From Chrysomallon squamiferum (lineage: Eukaryota; Mollusca; Gastropoda; Neomphalida; Peltospiridae): a stretch of DNA of 64,000 bases. A model generated the notes under the pieces. That model saw nothing but the letters and a program-made list of their open reading frames with translations, was not told the origin of the DNA and made no database searches. The position numbers were made by a program, and so were the translations under genes. The stretch covers positions 26,610,761-26,674,760 of the forward strand of contig CM022673.1 in assembly GCA_012295275.1 (NCBI GenBank), in the 5' to 3' direction. The first letter of the stretch is position 1; every line of letters starts with the position of its first letter. Positions 1 to 13,101 of this stretch are shown here, piece after piece.

Positions 1-375
1 TAAAGTAAATTAATATGTATTTGATCATCATTTGTCTGCAATTATCTATTTGAAATAATAAACTGTCATTTCTATAATAAATTAGTACAGTTTTTATCTG
101 GAAATCATTTTGTTGTAATTATCTTTTTTAATATTACACTATGGTAAATTAATAAAGTGTAAGAATATGATTTATGTCACTATTTATCTGTGGTAAATAA
201 TGAAGTGATAAAATGATAATGTTATTTTTCTGTAAAACTGTAATCATTTCATTTTAATAGTTGACATAAATGACAATCAAAATTAAAAAAAAAAAAACAA
301 TGATTAAGAATGTAAATTAAGTTAATTATTATTTTGTTTATTATAATGAAATTTTGTTTAAATATCTTTGTTCAG

Positions 376-3300
376 GTGACTGCAAAACATGAAGAACTGA
401 GAAAGTCGTATCTCAGTACTCAGGAACAACTGCGTAAAGTAAGAAAATTAACTTTCTGTTTTGAAAAAAATCTTATCTTAAATTTTATTATTTTCATTGT
501 CATCTAGTGGGACATATGTTCCTGAATTTCCTTGTTTCTGCTAATGTGTTGTTGTTTTTTTTTTTTTTTTTTTTTTTTTCATAAAATAAATTTGTTTCCA
601 TTTAAATGATAGTTAACCCAATTTTAGACCCATTCCTAGTCAGAAATAAAAAAAAAAAATAAAAATAAAAGAACAGTCAATATGTAAAGAAAGAAAAGAG
701 AAACTTTGGATAATTAAAAACTTTGAGACTAAGTATTTTTTAGTTAATAAAACTCAAGTTATACAATGCCAGTCTGTGCAGTAAAAAAAAGAGGAATTTT
801 CACAGAAATTTACATTTAATATTTCCAGCTGTGACTTAGTAAAAAAAAAATGTATTTAAAAATTAAATAATTAAATATATAAATAATAATAATAATAAAT
901 AAAAACTTTAAAAGATCAAATAAACAAAATAAAAAAAAAAAAATAATAATAATAAAATAAAATAAAATTAAATTAAATAAAATTAAATACAGAATCATGG
1001 TAAAGAAAAAACAAAGAAATAAAAAAAGAAAAAAAGAAAATTCTCATCGAGAACTAAAAACTTCATGACATTTTTTGCAAGAGATATTTTCAGCCGTTGT
1101 ATTACAGTTTTTTTTAAATACAACCAGCTGTCAGTGTTGTTAGATTTCTCTGAAAGATAAAATTGTATTTTTATTTGTTGTTTGATCTAATTAGTATGGC
1201 TTGTCTGGTTTTTAGTGTCTTGTTTGTTAGAAAATAAGTGAGAAATGTACATATAAGTTTTCAGCAAATAATTTTTTAATTTTTGTTTTCAGTTACAAGA
1301 GAAAAATCTTGCCCTAGATGCAGAAATGACAAAACTGAATGAGACAGAAGTAGCAGAAAATCAGAGGTTTGTTTGTTTGTTTTACTAACATGGCTTCTGT
1401 TTTAAACAAGTCTGTGTTTTCCTCTTCAGTGAATTTATAATTGTTATCTTATTAGGACTGACGTATTCTTATTTGTTCACACTTGAAAATTTGTAAATTA
1501 ATATTATGCCATAAAATATCCAAATGTTTTGATTACTAAATTAATGGAACTTTCTGTCTCTTTAAAAATATGTTCTATATCAGGTATTAATTAATTAATT
1601 TCATTTGTGTTCTAAATTGTTTTATTTTTTTTTTTTTTTATTTTAGTATTATACAGACCTTACGATCTTTGGTGGCAATGAATGAAAACCTGAAGAAACA
1701 AGAACAAGAATTTAAGGCCCACTGTAAGGTTAGAACAATACATAATTTCATGCATTAAACCAGTCGCACAGTTCTTCTGAATAATTTAGTTTGTTTTAGC
1801 AGTTGTAATGAATATGAAAAAAAAGAAATGATTTTCAGTGATGCAAAGTTAAAGATAAATTTAAAAGTGATTTTATTTCTCTTACAAACTATTTATAATT
1901 AATATTTATTCTTAAAATATTTATCACTTATGCTTTCACATGTTATTATTAAAAAAATGTTTGTTAGGAAGAAATGGCTCGTCTAAAAGAAGAAATTGGC
2001 AAACTTCATAATGAAGCAAATGAAGCTGATTCCGAAGATAAGGTTTGTTTAAACATCTGCTTTACATTTTTAATTTGTTAAAAATCTGCATCATTGTAAC
2101 AGTATTAATAACAGATTAATAAAGATGAGGTAAACTGTAGTATAAAAAATAGTTAGAATCGTATGAATGACATATACAGTATTTACAAGTAATTTTTATA
2201 TTATATTATTATATATAATAATTTTACCATTTTTAATATTTTCGTTGACCACAAGACATCAGTTAACAGATTTCCTATATAAACATTTTTTTATTCACAA
2301 ATTGAAAATTAGAATAACTTTTTTCTGTATTTTTCGATATCCATTACATATTACAAACTATAATACATAAACTGTTTGACTTTCTGTCTGTCTTTATTAT
2401 TTTCCTTCTTACAGGAGAGAACCAGTTTAATAGATCAGCAGTATGAAGCTGATAGAGATAAACTTCACAAAATTAGGATGCATTTAGTAAGTTCTGTTCT
2501 ATAATTAATAAAAAAAATAAACAGGGTTTTCTGATATTTTCTCTTTATATCTCATATTTTCATATAAATTTATGTCACAGACACATCAAAATACTTTAAG
2601 CAAAATACTTTTAATATATATATATAAAATCATTTCAGTTCTTTTTTCTCTTTGACTATTACGTTCAGAGGAAAATGCATTGCAAATATATTATTTTCTT
2701 AATGCGTTTGTTTAAACAGCTCATTTCGGTTTCAGGCAAAGAAAAATCGTGAAATTGCAGTGTTGCAGAGGAAGATAGATGAGGTTCCATCACGAGCAGA
2801 ACTGAGCCAGTATCAGCGCAGATTTATAGAACTGTACAATCAAAGTAAGCAAGGCTCTTCACAAATTCTCTGAGTAGATATTTTCTACTGAGTCCTTCAC
2901 TACTAGATATCAGTATAAGTATAGATGATTTCCTAGAATTGTCCTGTAAACAAAGAAGATCAGACTTTTCAGAGATGTGAGCAGTGAAAGCAGATACAGT
3001 AGGCACAGCTGATTCAAAGAATCACGAAATGAAAACAGATGTGGATTGGTTTATAGAAATATAGTTTAGATTAAATGAGTATGAATCTTAGCAGAGAGAG
3101 GATTTTGTCTTTGTTAGATTTGTACAATACAGAACAATCAAATTATTTAATTAAATTATTGCATGATGGTAAAAAAAAAGAAAAAAGTATGTTCTATTAT
3201 GCCAAATAATAAAAGTAACTTAATTATTAAAACTTATTATTAAATGTGTTATTTTGTCATTGTTTTATTTTTCAGTTGGAACAAAACACAGAGAGACAAA

Positions 3301-5765
3301 GAAGTTTTACACCCTGTACAACACATTTGATGATAAAAAGTTGTACTTGGCAAAAGAGGTCTGTTTTATATTTCTGCAAAATCAACATTTTTATTTTATA
3401 CAATTCTATCATACTGGCAGCCCTGCTGCTGTACGAAAAATTTCTTATTGGCGACATACTTAAGTGCAGACCATGTTAAATTTGGGGAATTTAATAATTT
3501 TAGATTATTAGTACAGAGTGTGTTGGATGGGGGTTCTGTGGTTTTTTTTGCAAAATATAAAATAGATTTTGGCAGTTGTTTTAGAAAGTTGCTGATTTGT
3601 ACTTGATTATAACTTCAGACAGTTAAATGTCCAGATTTTGTCAGTGAGATATGAGAGTTCCTAATACATTACTGCCTGACATCATTCAGTTATTACTCTT
3701 ATAATTCTTATATTCTTATATATATGTCTTAATTTTGTATTAATATTTTGTAATGTTGAAGAATATAGAAGATTAATTTACAGTTCCGTATGAATTAAAA
3801 ATCTGGCTTCACACAATAATATTTATTTGAAAAAAATACAGATGATAAAGAAAAATTTAATGCTAAATTACATAAAGCTATTTTTAATATTTCTAATTTT
3901 ATTTTAGGTCAATCTGCTGAACTCAATACACGACACATTCACAGAGTAAGTTTGATGTTTATCATCAGCTTCACATTAGAAATCACTTGATTATTTAACA
4001 AATACTGTAAAAAAACTGGTGACAGTTTGTCAAAGAATGAACAGTAATTTACTTCAAGACATCTCTGTATTTTTATTATTAAAGAATTAGGTGTCTGATG
4101 TGGTGCTTTTTGTCTATTGTTAATAGTAATATATTTATTTTGTATATTGTAAATAGTAAAATTTTATTTAGAGTATTATTAATAGTAATATATTTATTTT
4201 GTATATTGCTAATAGTAATATATTTATTTTGTGTATTGTTAAGAGTAATATATTTATTTTATATATTGTTACTAGTAATTTGTTTATTTTGTATATTGCT
4301 AATAGCAATACATTTATTTTGTATATTGTTAATGGTAATATATATATTTTGTATATTGTTAACAATAATATATTTATTTAGTATATTGTTAATATATTTC
4401 TTTATATTACTATATATTATTTTTTATATATATATTATTATTGTATATTGCTAATATATTTTTATATATTTATTTTGTATATTGCTAATACAAATATTTA
4501 TTTTCTAAACCTTCAGAGCGATGTCTTCACCAGCAAACAAGGAGCAATTTTTGAAACAATTTGAGCAGATTGTCGATGGTGTCAAGTCAAACAGAGTTAA
4601 GGTACTTGTTTACACAAAGATTATTCAGTCTGTTGTCATATAAATATACTTATTCAAGGGGAAATTAATAATTTTCTCTTTTTTTTTTTTTTTTTTGCTG
4701 TTGCTGATATGAATGTTTGTTTAGTCTAAAACTTGTGCTATTTTAAGTATTAATTTATTATTATTGGGCTTGTGATTTTTCGTTCAGGATTTCCAACAAA
4801 TATATATAATATAAATATATATATACACATCCAGCCTTGGAGACTTCAAAGTTGTGAAAGCTAAAAAAATGTATGTGGATGAGTACCTAATAAAATCATA
4901 TTGAGTAAGATTTAGTTTCTGCCATAAATATATAAACTGTTTAAATTCAGTTATAATTTGTATACTGTCAGGTTGAGAAAAAGAAACAAGTGGAAAAGAT
5001 GAAACGAGACCAGCTGAACGATACTTACCTGGATTTAATTGAAAAACAGAGACTGTACTTCAAAACTGTCAAAGATTTCAAAGAGGTAAGTTACTCTGGG
5101 AAGGGTTGGAGCAGGTAAGGTCCAGTATAAAATGCTAGAGGGGGGGTTACCTATTTGTGATATTGCAAATAAATAAAAAGTAAAATATAAAAGTAGAAAG
5201 ATAATGTAAGCTAAAAATAAATTATATATGTTATCAAAACCCCTTGTAAAGCAATGAATCACAAAGATATTCATGTTTGTTATGAAAAGGAAAGGGTTAT
5301 GTTTATCTATGGTCAGTAGACTTCAGTATGATAGAAGGGAGGGAATCCTAGATAAAATTTCACATAGAAAAAAACAACAACAGTTTTTATTTTTTTATTG
5401 GTTTTAAGTTATATGATCAGATTTTTTTATCATACGATGTAACCAAATAGATACTTCTTTTCTGAAAAATACAAAATAGATTCAGGATTGTTTTTAACTT
5501 AGTTTGAAATAAAGAATGGAAAAGAAATAACTCAAAACAAATCTTTTTTAGAAACAATATTATATTGACACATATGGTTCTTGAAAATGTAAGAAATGTT
5601 TACTAATTATGGCAAATAACTTCTAAAATTTCTGTAATAAAAATTGTTTGTTTTAGTTTAATATTAATTTGATGTTGGCATTATGAATAATTTTTCTCAT
5701 TTTTGTTTATTTTACAGGAATGTTGGAAGAATGAAGTATTGCAGTCCAAACTGAGAAATTCCTAA
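376..5765 (+). CDS. CCDC93: CCDC93, C-terminal coiled-coil half (11 exons, 5' end outside window)
   Basis: Coding exons, all with GT-AG borders and in one continuous frame: 376-438, 1293-1366, 1647-1728, 1968-2042, 2415-2486, 2736-2844, 3276-3358, 3908-3945, 4517-4601, 4972-5085, 5718-5765 (TAA at 5763-5765). They total 843 bp, or 280 residues plus stop; intron phases are 0,2,0,0,0,1,0,0... with intron 8 in phase 2 and the last two in phase 0. Recognition rests on conserved stretches: [19 protein letters not shown] (exon 7), [17 protein letters not shown] (exons 8-9), [15 protein letters not shown] (exon 9) and [16 protein letters not shown] (exons 10-11), which match vertebrate CCDC93 as I remember it. 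The peptide is rich in E, K, Q and L in heptad-like spacing, as expected for a coiled coil. Known of the family: CCDC93 pairs with CCDC22 and COMMD proteins in the CCC complex, which works with Retriever on endosomes to recycle membrane proteins. The human protein is about 630 residues, so roughly the N-terminal 350, with the CH-like domain, lie upstream. The gene looks intact, with no frameshift or internal stop. Confidence 0.95.
4105..4505 (+). repeat. Intronic 30-bp minisatellite in CCDC93
   Basis: About ten to thirteen diverged copies of a 30-bp unit (TTTGTATATTGTTAATAGTA followed by ATATATTTAT) fill most of intron 8 between exons 3908-3945 and 4517-4601. Because 30 is a multiple of three, the array leaves long open frames on both strands; these are artefacts, not genes. 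The last copies degrade into plain AT repeats just before the acceptor at 4516. Confidence 0.9.
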
Positions 5766-5900
5766 TGAACAAAAACTTGTTAAATTTTATTTGTATTTCC
5801 TACAACATGTAGAACACTGTTACTCAGATGCATAAATAGTTATAAAATATTATTTAATAAATCAACCTAACCATGTTATTTATGATAAATAAATAAATAA
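5766..5900 (+). promoter_or_regulatory. CCDC93 3' UTR with polyadenylation signal
   Basis: AT-rich sequence directly after the CCDC93 stop codon. The first canonical AATAAA is at 5856-5861, about 90 bases after the stop, and further AATAAA copies follow within a (GATAAATAAATAAA)-like stretch near 5884. The first is the likely signal, giving a short 3' UTR. The exact cleavage site cannot be read from the sequence. Confidence 0.6.
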
Positions 5901-6794
5901 TATAATATAATATATAAAACAATTATGTGAATAAGAAGCCAGCAAAAAAAAAAAAATAATATATAATAAAATATGTTGTTTAAATTAAAAAGTCAACAAA
6001 AAGTAAAAATTGAAAATCTCATTTCAAATAAAGCCATACATACATATAGATAAATATTTTTTATTTATTTATTTATTTTTTAATCTATACATTTGACAAA
6101 TCTGATAACTTACATAAAGCAGGTTTATTCATTTCAAAAGTTCTTTTTAATATGATTTATAACACAATGACCTTTAAAAAAATTAATCAGAATGAAACTA
6201 AATGATAATATTAAACAGAAAAATCCATCAAAATGTAACTAATATTAAGAAAATTGTCTGAATTCTAAGAGGAAAATAATATTTTCCCAATCATGATAAT
6301 ACTCAGCAGTTTGAAAAAAGATTTCTTTGGTAATTCATTGAATACTCTTCTTCATGTGCAATAATAATCTGAGGCAATATAATTACAATCCAGACTTCAA
6401 AAAAATTTAATATCATTTAGCAAAAAGTGAGTGGGGCAAAAACAAGAGTAATAATAAAAACAAACAAAATTAATTCTACTATGAACATTAAGTATTTTGC
6501 AGTACACAGCTTAAGTTTTACACTGGCTCTGAAATTAAAGTAAATGTCAAAATAAATACAGTATCCTCAATATCAAATATAAAATTAAAAAAAATTAATT
6601 AATTAAAAGATAATGATTTTAAAAGCAATGATTTTATTGTGTGTAAATTAAAAAATACAAACAAAAAACTCAAATGTAGAGAGCTCTTAATCATTTATAA
6701 AATGGAGTAAAATAATAAACATGTTTGACAAAACTTCTTTTACTTTTTATTAATAAGAGGGCTTTGTTAAGAATTTTTAATTTAAATGCAGAGG

Positions 6795-6826
<32 letters not shown>

Positions 6827-8483
6827 TACTACTACTACTTTTTTTAATTTATTTTTTTTTTTTTTTTTTAACATTTGTTTCAATGTTAATCTGTTAAGTT
6901 TCATTAATAAAATTTATAATACATTATATTTATTTTTTGGTCTATTTTTAATTAATTTTCACACTTCTAGTTTATCTTTTGATTATTTATTTATTTATAA
7001 TTATTATTATTGTTATTATTTTTATATATATATATATTTTTTAATACACTGGAACATTAATATATTCATTGAAAATGTTTTAGGTGTGAAAAGCTGTTTC
7101 ATCTTTCTGGAAATCTAAATGAGTTTGTCTTTCCACTAGCAAAAACTGATTGCATCTCTTACTTTATAATGTCAATAAAATTAAAAATTGGAGCATTAAT
7201 GCCCACATGAAGCATTTCAGAGAGTATGTATTCTGGTTACAGACAACCCAATGCATTTTGTGAAATATTACAGAAGGTGCATAATGATCCTATCATTTTA
7301 AAAAACAGTTTTGGAGTTGTCAGAAGCTGGTGAGGAATATTAACAGACAATTTGTTAAAACAAACAAACAAACAAAAACAACCAAACAATAATAATATAC
7401 TAATTCAATAAAATGAAAAGATATTTTCAAAAGTTGAATTATGGAACCTGTATTTAATAATTTAAAGAACAAAAAAAAAAATCACTTTGCTTTATTCTTC
7501 TATAAAATGGTTCATCAATAAAAAAATAAATAAAAAAAAGTAAGAAATGATTAATTTACTGAAGGTATTTAAATAATTCAAGATGACAACAAATCTTCAC
7601 CATTCAGTACTAGCAACAAGAAAAAAGAATAACCATTTTAAAATAATATTAGTTACACACTATTGAACACAACATCTAGAGAAAATATTAACATAAACTG
7701 TTTTCATTCTTAATTGGATTTAATTTTGTTTTCATAAAGTTGAAGTCATCTTGGCTTAAATGCATTCAGCAATTAGGTTGTGAAATATTATTACAAGCTG
7801 GCAACAGATACTCAGTCTAGATGTTAATTTTTATTTAAGTATTAGTGATTTAATATCCAGCAAGGTGTCACTTACTAATGTTTGGAGAAGAAACAATTGA
7901 TTTATTTATAGAAGCACAACACATTTTTAATCCAAAGTTACATGATCTCATGTAATTAGTGATTAAAGTCCACACAGATAAAGAGAAATGAACTGTGCAA
8001 CTACCCTGCAATAGCATGCTGTCTGTGATAAGCAGAAAGAGATACTTAAAGTGAACCTTTTCATAGACAGGATGACACATTTCACAATTTAGTTAAAAAG
8101 CAGTGGCCAGGATAGGGAAGAATTAAATATATAACTAGTCATGTCTTCAAAAACTCGTTTTTAAAATTAACTGTAATTAGAAATAAATCAATTAAAATTC
8201 TGTTCAATACTTTATCAGTTTATTAATAATTTTCTTGTATCACATTTAAGCTTAACCTACCACTGCAACTGTTACACACAGCATTTGCTAAAACTGAAAA
8301 AGTTAAATTTTTACACACAAACAGATCTACACACAGTATATGTCAATTTAAAAATTCACTAGTCAACTAATCCCTATGTTTAGTAAGCTTAGAAGTTTCT
8401 TTTAGAGGGAATCGCCATTTGTGTATATAACAGAAACTTTCAGAAGCAGTGTTATGCTTGTTATGTTGTACTAAGAATTGTCA

Positions 8484-8520
<37 letters not shown>

Positions 8521-8856
8521 TTTTGGTCATGGATATTGTTGTTATTATTATTTTAATTTTTATTATGAGATGACACCTGACTTATCCTTCCTATAGTTGT
8601 GATAAACTTAAGTTTGGCATAATTTCATATATAGCACTTACAGAGATTCAGATAACCCTATCTCACCCAGTGTGTTATATCTGGTTTTACTTTCCATTAT
8701 TTCTTAATTTCACAAAATAAAGAAAATTGTGTAAATAAATAAATAAATAAATGAATAAATAAATAAATAAATAAATAATAATAGTAAAAAAATAAAAAAT
8801 AAAAAATAAAATAAAATAAAATAAATAAATAAATAAAATAATAATTAAATAAATAA

Positions 8857-8905
<49 letters not shown>

Positions 8906-9180
8906 AAAGAAATAAAGAAATAAAATATATAATTAAAATATATAATAAAAATGAAAAGGAATACATTGCATTGACAATGAATGGAAAATACAGTATCCAG
9001 AATAAAAAATGCATAACCACTACCTGAACAAAAATATAAACGAAAACAATAATAATCCCCCAATACAAAAAATAAGACGCTAAAATATTTGCTGTGTATA
9101 TAAAATACACCTAAGTAACATTTTCAGTTAACTTTTTAAAAATAAAGCCTTATAACAATTATTGCAAAATTAAAACATTT
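5901..9180. other. AT-rich intergenic DNA, no gene seen
   Basis: No spliced or unspliced coding signal was found on either strand. It holds short ATT and AAAT microsatellites, for example at 6799-6830, 8484-8518 and 8733-8930, and many A or T runs. The stretches at 7560-8450 are of ordinary complexity without recognisable features. Confidence 0.6.
8733..8930. repeat. (AAAT)n / (ATAA)n microsatellite
   Basis: About 200 bases of AAAT repeats with interruptions by AATA, AAAAT and TAAAG variants, readable directly. The minus-strand open frame through it is a repeat artefact. Confidence 0.95.
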
Positions 9181-9185
9181 ACTTA

Positions 9186-9217
<32 letters not shown>

Positions 9218-9305
9218 GATTAACTTTACCTGAGGTGGAAATGATGTTAACAACATAATTTAAATAATGTTATTAACACACACAGTAACAAAAATCAATA
9301 AAAAT
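9181..9305 (+). repeat. Interspersed repeat, copy 1 (with 11466-11590)
   Basis: Begins with a TA microsatellite, then a unique part starting GATTAACTTTACCTGAGGTG and ending in CAGTAACAAAAATCAATAAA. The same order and nearly the same sequence recur about 2.28 kb downstream in the same orientation. No coding capacity; the element type is unknown. Confidence 0.85.
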
Positions 9306-9839
9306 CCACAGTTACAAATGTTTATTACCAGCTGTTGTAATGTTACTATATTCAGTCATGATTTGATGTATTCATATGCATATTTACACTGTAATATAAT
9401 CACATTTTCTTGAATGAATGAATGAATCAATCAGTCAATCAGTCAGTCAATAAAAGAAAAAAGAAAACGTATATTGGCAGTAGTCGTTGTTTTTAAGTGA
9501 TGATGTGTGCTGTTGAAATATCCACACACACGCACCTACAAGGAACAAAACAACAACAAAATAAAAAAAAAAAAATAAACTTTAAAATTTTTAAAAAGAA
9601 AGAATAATAATAATAATAAATACTTTAATAGACTGACTAATAAAAAAAAAAAAAAAAATACCGCCCTCTCCTAAATGTAACAGGAATATTTTTGGTCTCT
9701 TGATTTCCTGCAAATTAGGTTTTATTTCTTATTTTTTTCCTCTTATTTATTTTTGTTTTTAATTTAATTTAATTTAATTTAATTTAATGATTTCTTTATT
9801 TTTATTTTTATTTATTTTTTATGGAGGAAGATCCCAAAG

Positions 9840-10465
9840 TAAAATGACGTCTTGTTATTTAATCGACTGGTGCCACCTAGTGGGGATACCGCTTAATCGC
9901 ACAATGGTCGGGGAGACAACGCTCTCGGTGTAACGACACCATTAGAAAGTTCTTTATCGTGATAATACGAGCGTGAAATGCTCAACTTAAACTGGAATTC
10001 ATAAAAAGAAATCGATGAGGTAAGGTACAGATGTTATTATTAGTATTTTCACTTTCATCTTCTTTTCTGTACTATTTGTGAATGGAAGGGCTTAAATACC
10101 GATACACTCTGACTGCTTCAGTTTAAAGAGTTTAGTACTTGTACTTAGAAATCTTCACACGATTCGCTTGTTTATCGCAACCGTCTTGTAAATTGTTTAT
10201 CTTCATTTGTAAATTTACTTTCACCCAACACTGCTTTCTTTTCGTTTCTTTCATCAACATTGTTCTTTGTTTTAAGATGTACATGCTGTAATGTAAACGA
10301 CAGAAAAATAATTCATCATTTCGATGGAATTAAAAATAGGCAGGCGACCGGCTTACACAACTTGTGGGTGTGTCCGAGTTATCAGTTCCTGTACCGTAAT
10401 ACGAGTCGATTATTATCCTTCTTTGCAGTTATAATCCTTACATATTAAAATTCGGGTACTGACGA
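9840..10465 (+). promoter_or_regulatory. CpG-rich candidate promoter with noncoding first exon
   Basis: I count 12 CpGs in 9841-10020 and about 16 more to 10465, whereas comparable stretches nearby contain almost none. It holds a CRE-like TGACGTC (9845-9851) and a CTCF-type site (9869-9883). A splice donor, GATGAG|GTAAGG, ends a possible exon at 10019. No long reading frame is present, so any exon here would be 5' UTR or noncoding RNA. No TATA box is obvious. The patch lies about 4.1 kb beyond the end of CCDC93. A plus-strand transcript would run into the gene desert with a long first intron. Direction and transcription are inferred. Confidence 0.45.
9869..9883 (-). promoter_or_regulatory. 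CTCF-type binding site
   Basis: Read on the minus strand the sequence is CCACTAGGTGGCACC, which fits every position of the bilaterian CTCF core consensus CCASYAGRKGGCRSY. It lies inside the CpG-rich patch at 9840-10465, the setting expected for an insulator or promoter-anchored CTCF site. Whether this animal's CTCF uses the same motif is assumed from the deep conservation of its zinc fingers. Confidence 0.55.
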
Positions 10466-10981
10466 GGTTTATTCCATATTTTTCTTCAAGTGAATTCCTC
10501 AACACAGTTTTGAAAAGTAAATTTAAAAATTTGTATTGCAAGAAATTGTAATATCATTTTTGAAAATAACCTTCAGAAAACTTTTATATATATATATATA
10601 TATATATATTTTTGGGGGTTTTCATTTATTTATATTTAACTTAGTTAATGCACTTGTGTGTAAGAAATAATTCTGTTCAAAAGATTTAATATAAAAAATG
10701 TAAAAAAAGGAGAGAAAAACACAAATATTACAATACTAGAATGATTATCATAATTATGTGCAGTATTTGTATTGTATAAGATGATATAGATTAGCTGTAG
10801 GACATATAACACCATTAATAATAAAAATAAAATATAAAATAGTATTTAAAAAAAAAAAAAATACTGATTACACTGATTCTTGTATGTTTTTTAACCAAAT
10901 CTTTTAGAGACTATTTCCTGTAATAATTGTTTTGCTGAATAGGAAATTACTCACAGTTCTAAATATTACCAGTAGCAATAA

Positions 10982-11020
<39 letters not shown>

Positions 11021-11472
11021 AAATGTATTAAGCATTTTTATTATTAAAATTACAAAAGAAATTATTGCAGTGTTTAAATAACTTTTTTAAATGTAAAAAA
11101 CCCCAAAACATCATTTATTAAAATAATAGTAATAAAACTAACTAAAAAAAAAAAAAAAAAAATTCTTGATATGTTGATAATCATCTACTTTAGTTTTTTT
11201 TTTTTATTTATTTATTTATTTATTTTACACCTTTATAGAACGTATGATTGAAAGATGACAGATAGCACGTTATTCTTCTTTTCTGTTCCAAAAACTAGGT
11301 TATCATATACACTCACCTGTCAATGACTAGGTACACTTACTTAGTGGTGATAAAACCTTTTCTCTGTGAACACCTTGCAGTTAACAAATACCTGATAATC
11401 AGTAATAAAACAAAAAATATTTATTTTTAAAATTAGGGACAAAGTCAGCTTCTGATTAGCAAAATTACTTAT

Positions 11473-11506
<34 letters not shown>

Positions 11507-12526
11507 GATTAACTTTATCTGAGGTGGAAATGATGTTAAAACATAGTTTAAATAATGTAATTAAACACACAGTAACAAAAATCAATAAAGATTTTTAAAA
11601 ATAATTGAAAAATTAAGGAATTAGGTAGAATATTTTTATATTCTTTTATATACTACCAAAGGGATATATAAAATCACATTGCTAATACCTGTAGTGATTG
11701 TACAATAAAGATGTAGCTTTTTAACACACTTTTTCATTATTTTTTAAGTTGTCGCAGATTGCTGTAATTTTCAAATGATATATTTGAAAAGTTTTGGTTT
11801 TTGTTGTGACTAACCAGCCCTTAGGGAAGCATTTATATTAAATTTATTTCTTATTTTATTGTTAATAAAATTGATTTACAGTTTGTATGAATTACTATAA
11901 AGGAAACAAAGTTCTAGTCCCAGTAGTAATCTAAGACTTCCTGTGATGGCCTGATAAGAATTTGTAATAGAATTTGTATATATATATATATTATGGACAT
12001 AAAACAAGACCTGGAAAGGAAATTGACCAAAGTATACAAAAACAAGAATTTAACAACTGATTTATAAAGTTGTGTTTTAAGTCAGTTAAGAAAAAATTAA
12101 GTTATTTATTCATTCATTCATCAATTCATCAATTACTTTTTTTTTTTTTATTCATTTTCAGAAATTTTATTATATTTATTTATTTATTTATTTAATGTTT
12201 TTAATTATTAATATTATTTTTAACTTCTAAAGATAAAGAAACAAGAATTAGCATGTTCTTATACAAGTTAATGTAAGTCATGTGTTTAGGTGGCTAACCA
12301 TATAACATTTTAGTTCATATCTGGTTTCATAAATAATTAAGTTTAGGAAGCAGTTATTTGTCTCAAAAATCTAAACTGACTTTACTATCAATACAAAGTA
12401 TTAAAATAAGTGATTTTTGTAAATTATTATTATTTTTATTATACAGTTAGTCATAAACAAAATAATTGAATTTAATTTCCTTTTTATAAATTTGTTGTAT
12501 GTATGTATGTATGTATATATATACAA

Positions 12527-12527
<1 letters not shown>
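10466..12527. other. AT-rich DNA, no gene seen
   Basis: Apart from the repeat copy at 11466-11590, this interval contains A/T homopolymers (10850-10861, 10985-11013, 11142-11161), TA tracts (10586-10609, 11978-11990) and a TTTA run (12175-12194). I saw no coding or RNA feature. Confidence 0.6.
11466..11590 (+). repeat. Interspersed repeat, copy 2 (with 9181-9305)
   Basis: Same structure as the copy at 9181-9305: a TA microsatellite followed by GATTAACTTTATCTGAGGTG and ending in CAGTAACAAAAATCAATAAA. It differs by a few substitutions and small indels, so it is a relatively recent copy. Confidence 0.85.

Positions 12528-12588
<61 letters not shown>
12528..12588. repeat. (CA)n microsatellite
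   Basis: About 30 uninterrupted CA units, preceded by GTAT repeats at 12497-12515. Overlapping open frames are artefacts of the repeat. Confidence 0.97.
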
Positions 12589-12590
<2 letters not shown>

Positions 12591-13101
12591 CATGTGAACA
12601 AAGTTAAAATATTTGTATGTAGTTTTCATGATGTCAGTAAGCAATTTTTTTTTTTCTGGAAAAATAATAGAAAGATAAAAAACAATGATCTATACATTGT
12701 GAATACATGCTGCAGCATTGACATTCAGTTGGTAACAAGAACCACCAAGAACATTTTTATTTGAATTGACTAAGGCTTTTTCATTTTTTGTCAATAATAT
12801 TATCAGTGTTGTTATAATCGATTCAATGTGTGCAACACTAACATTTATAAATTTTAATTTAATATTAAATTTTTTTTAGATATATATATATTTGACAACA
12901 GTTTTTATCATAATTTTTTTCTTTTCTTATTTTTAAATACATTGAAAAAATTAATGATTAAATCATTAGTATTATCACTACTTCAGGGAAAATTTGTTAT
13001 ATAAAATGGGGTAAAATTTTCTGTCATTTTCAGTTTGTTATCACTATCATTATTTAAAAAAAAATTTTTAAAATATTCGTGGTGTTATCTCTGTAATAAC
13101 T

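Noticed and set aside
2824-3006. 60-codon minus-strand frame opposite CCDC93
   Set aside because: It lies across an exon end and intron of the real plus-strand gene and has no supporting signals.
4098-4454. 118-codon hydrophobic frame inside CCDC93
   Set aside because: It is a 30-bp minisatellite in an intron; the unit length is a multiple of three, which keeps the frame open.
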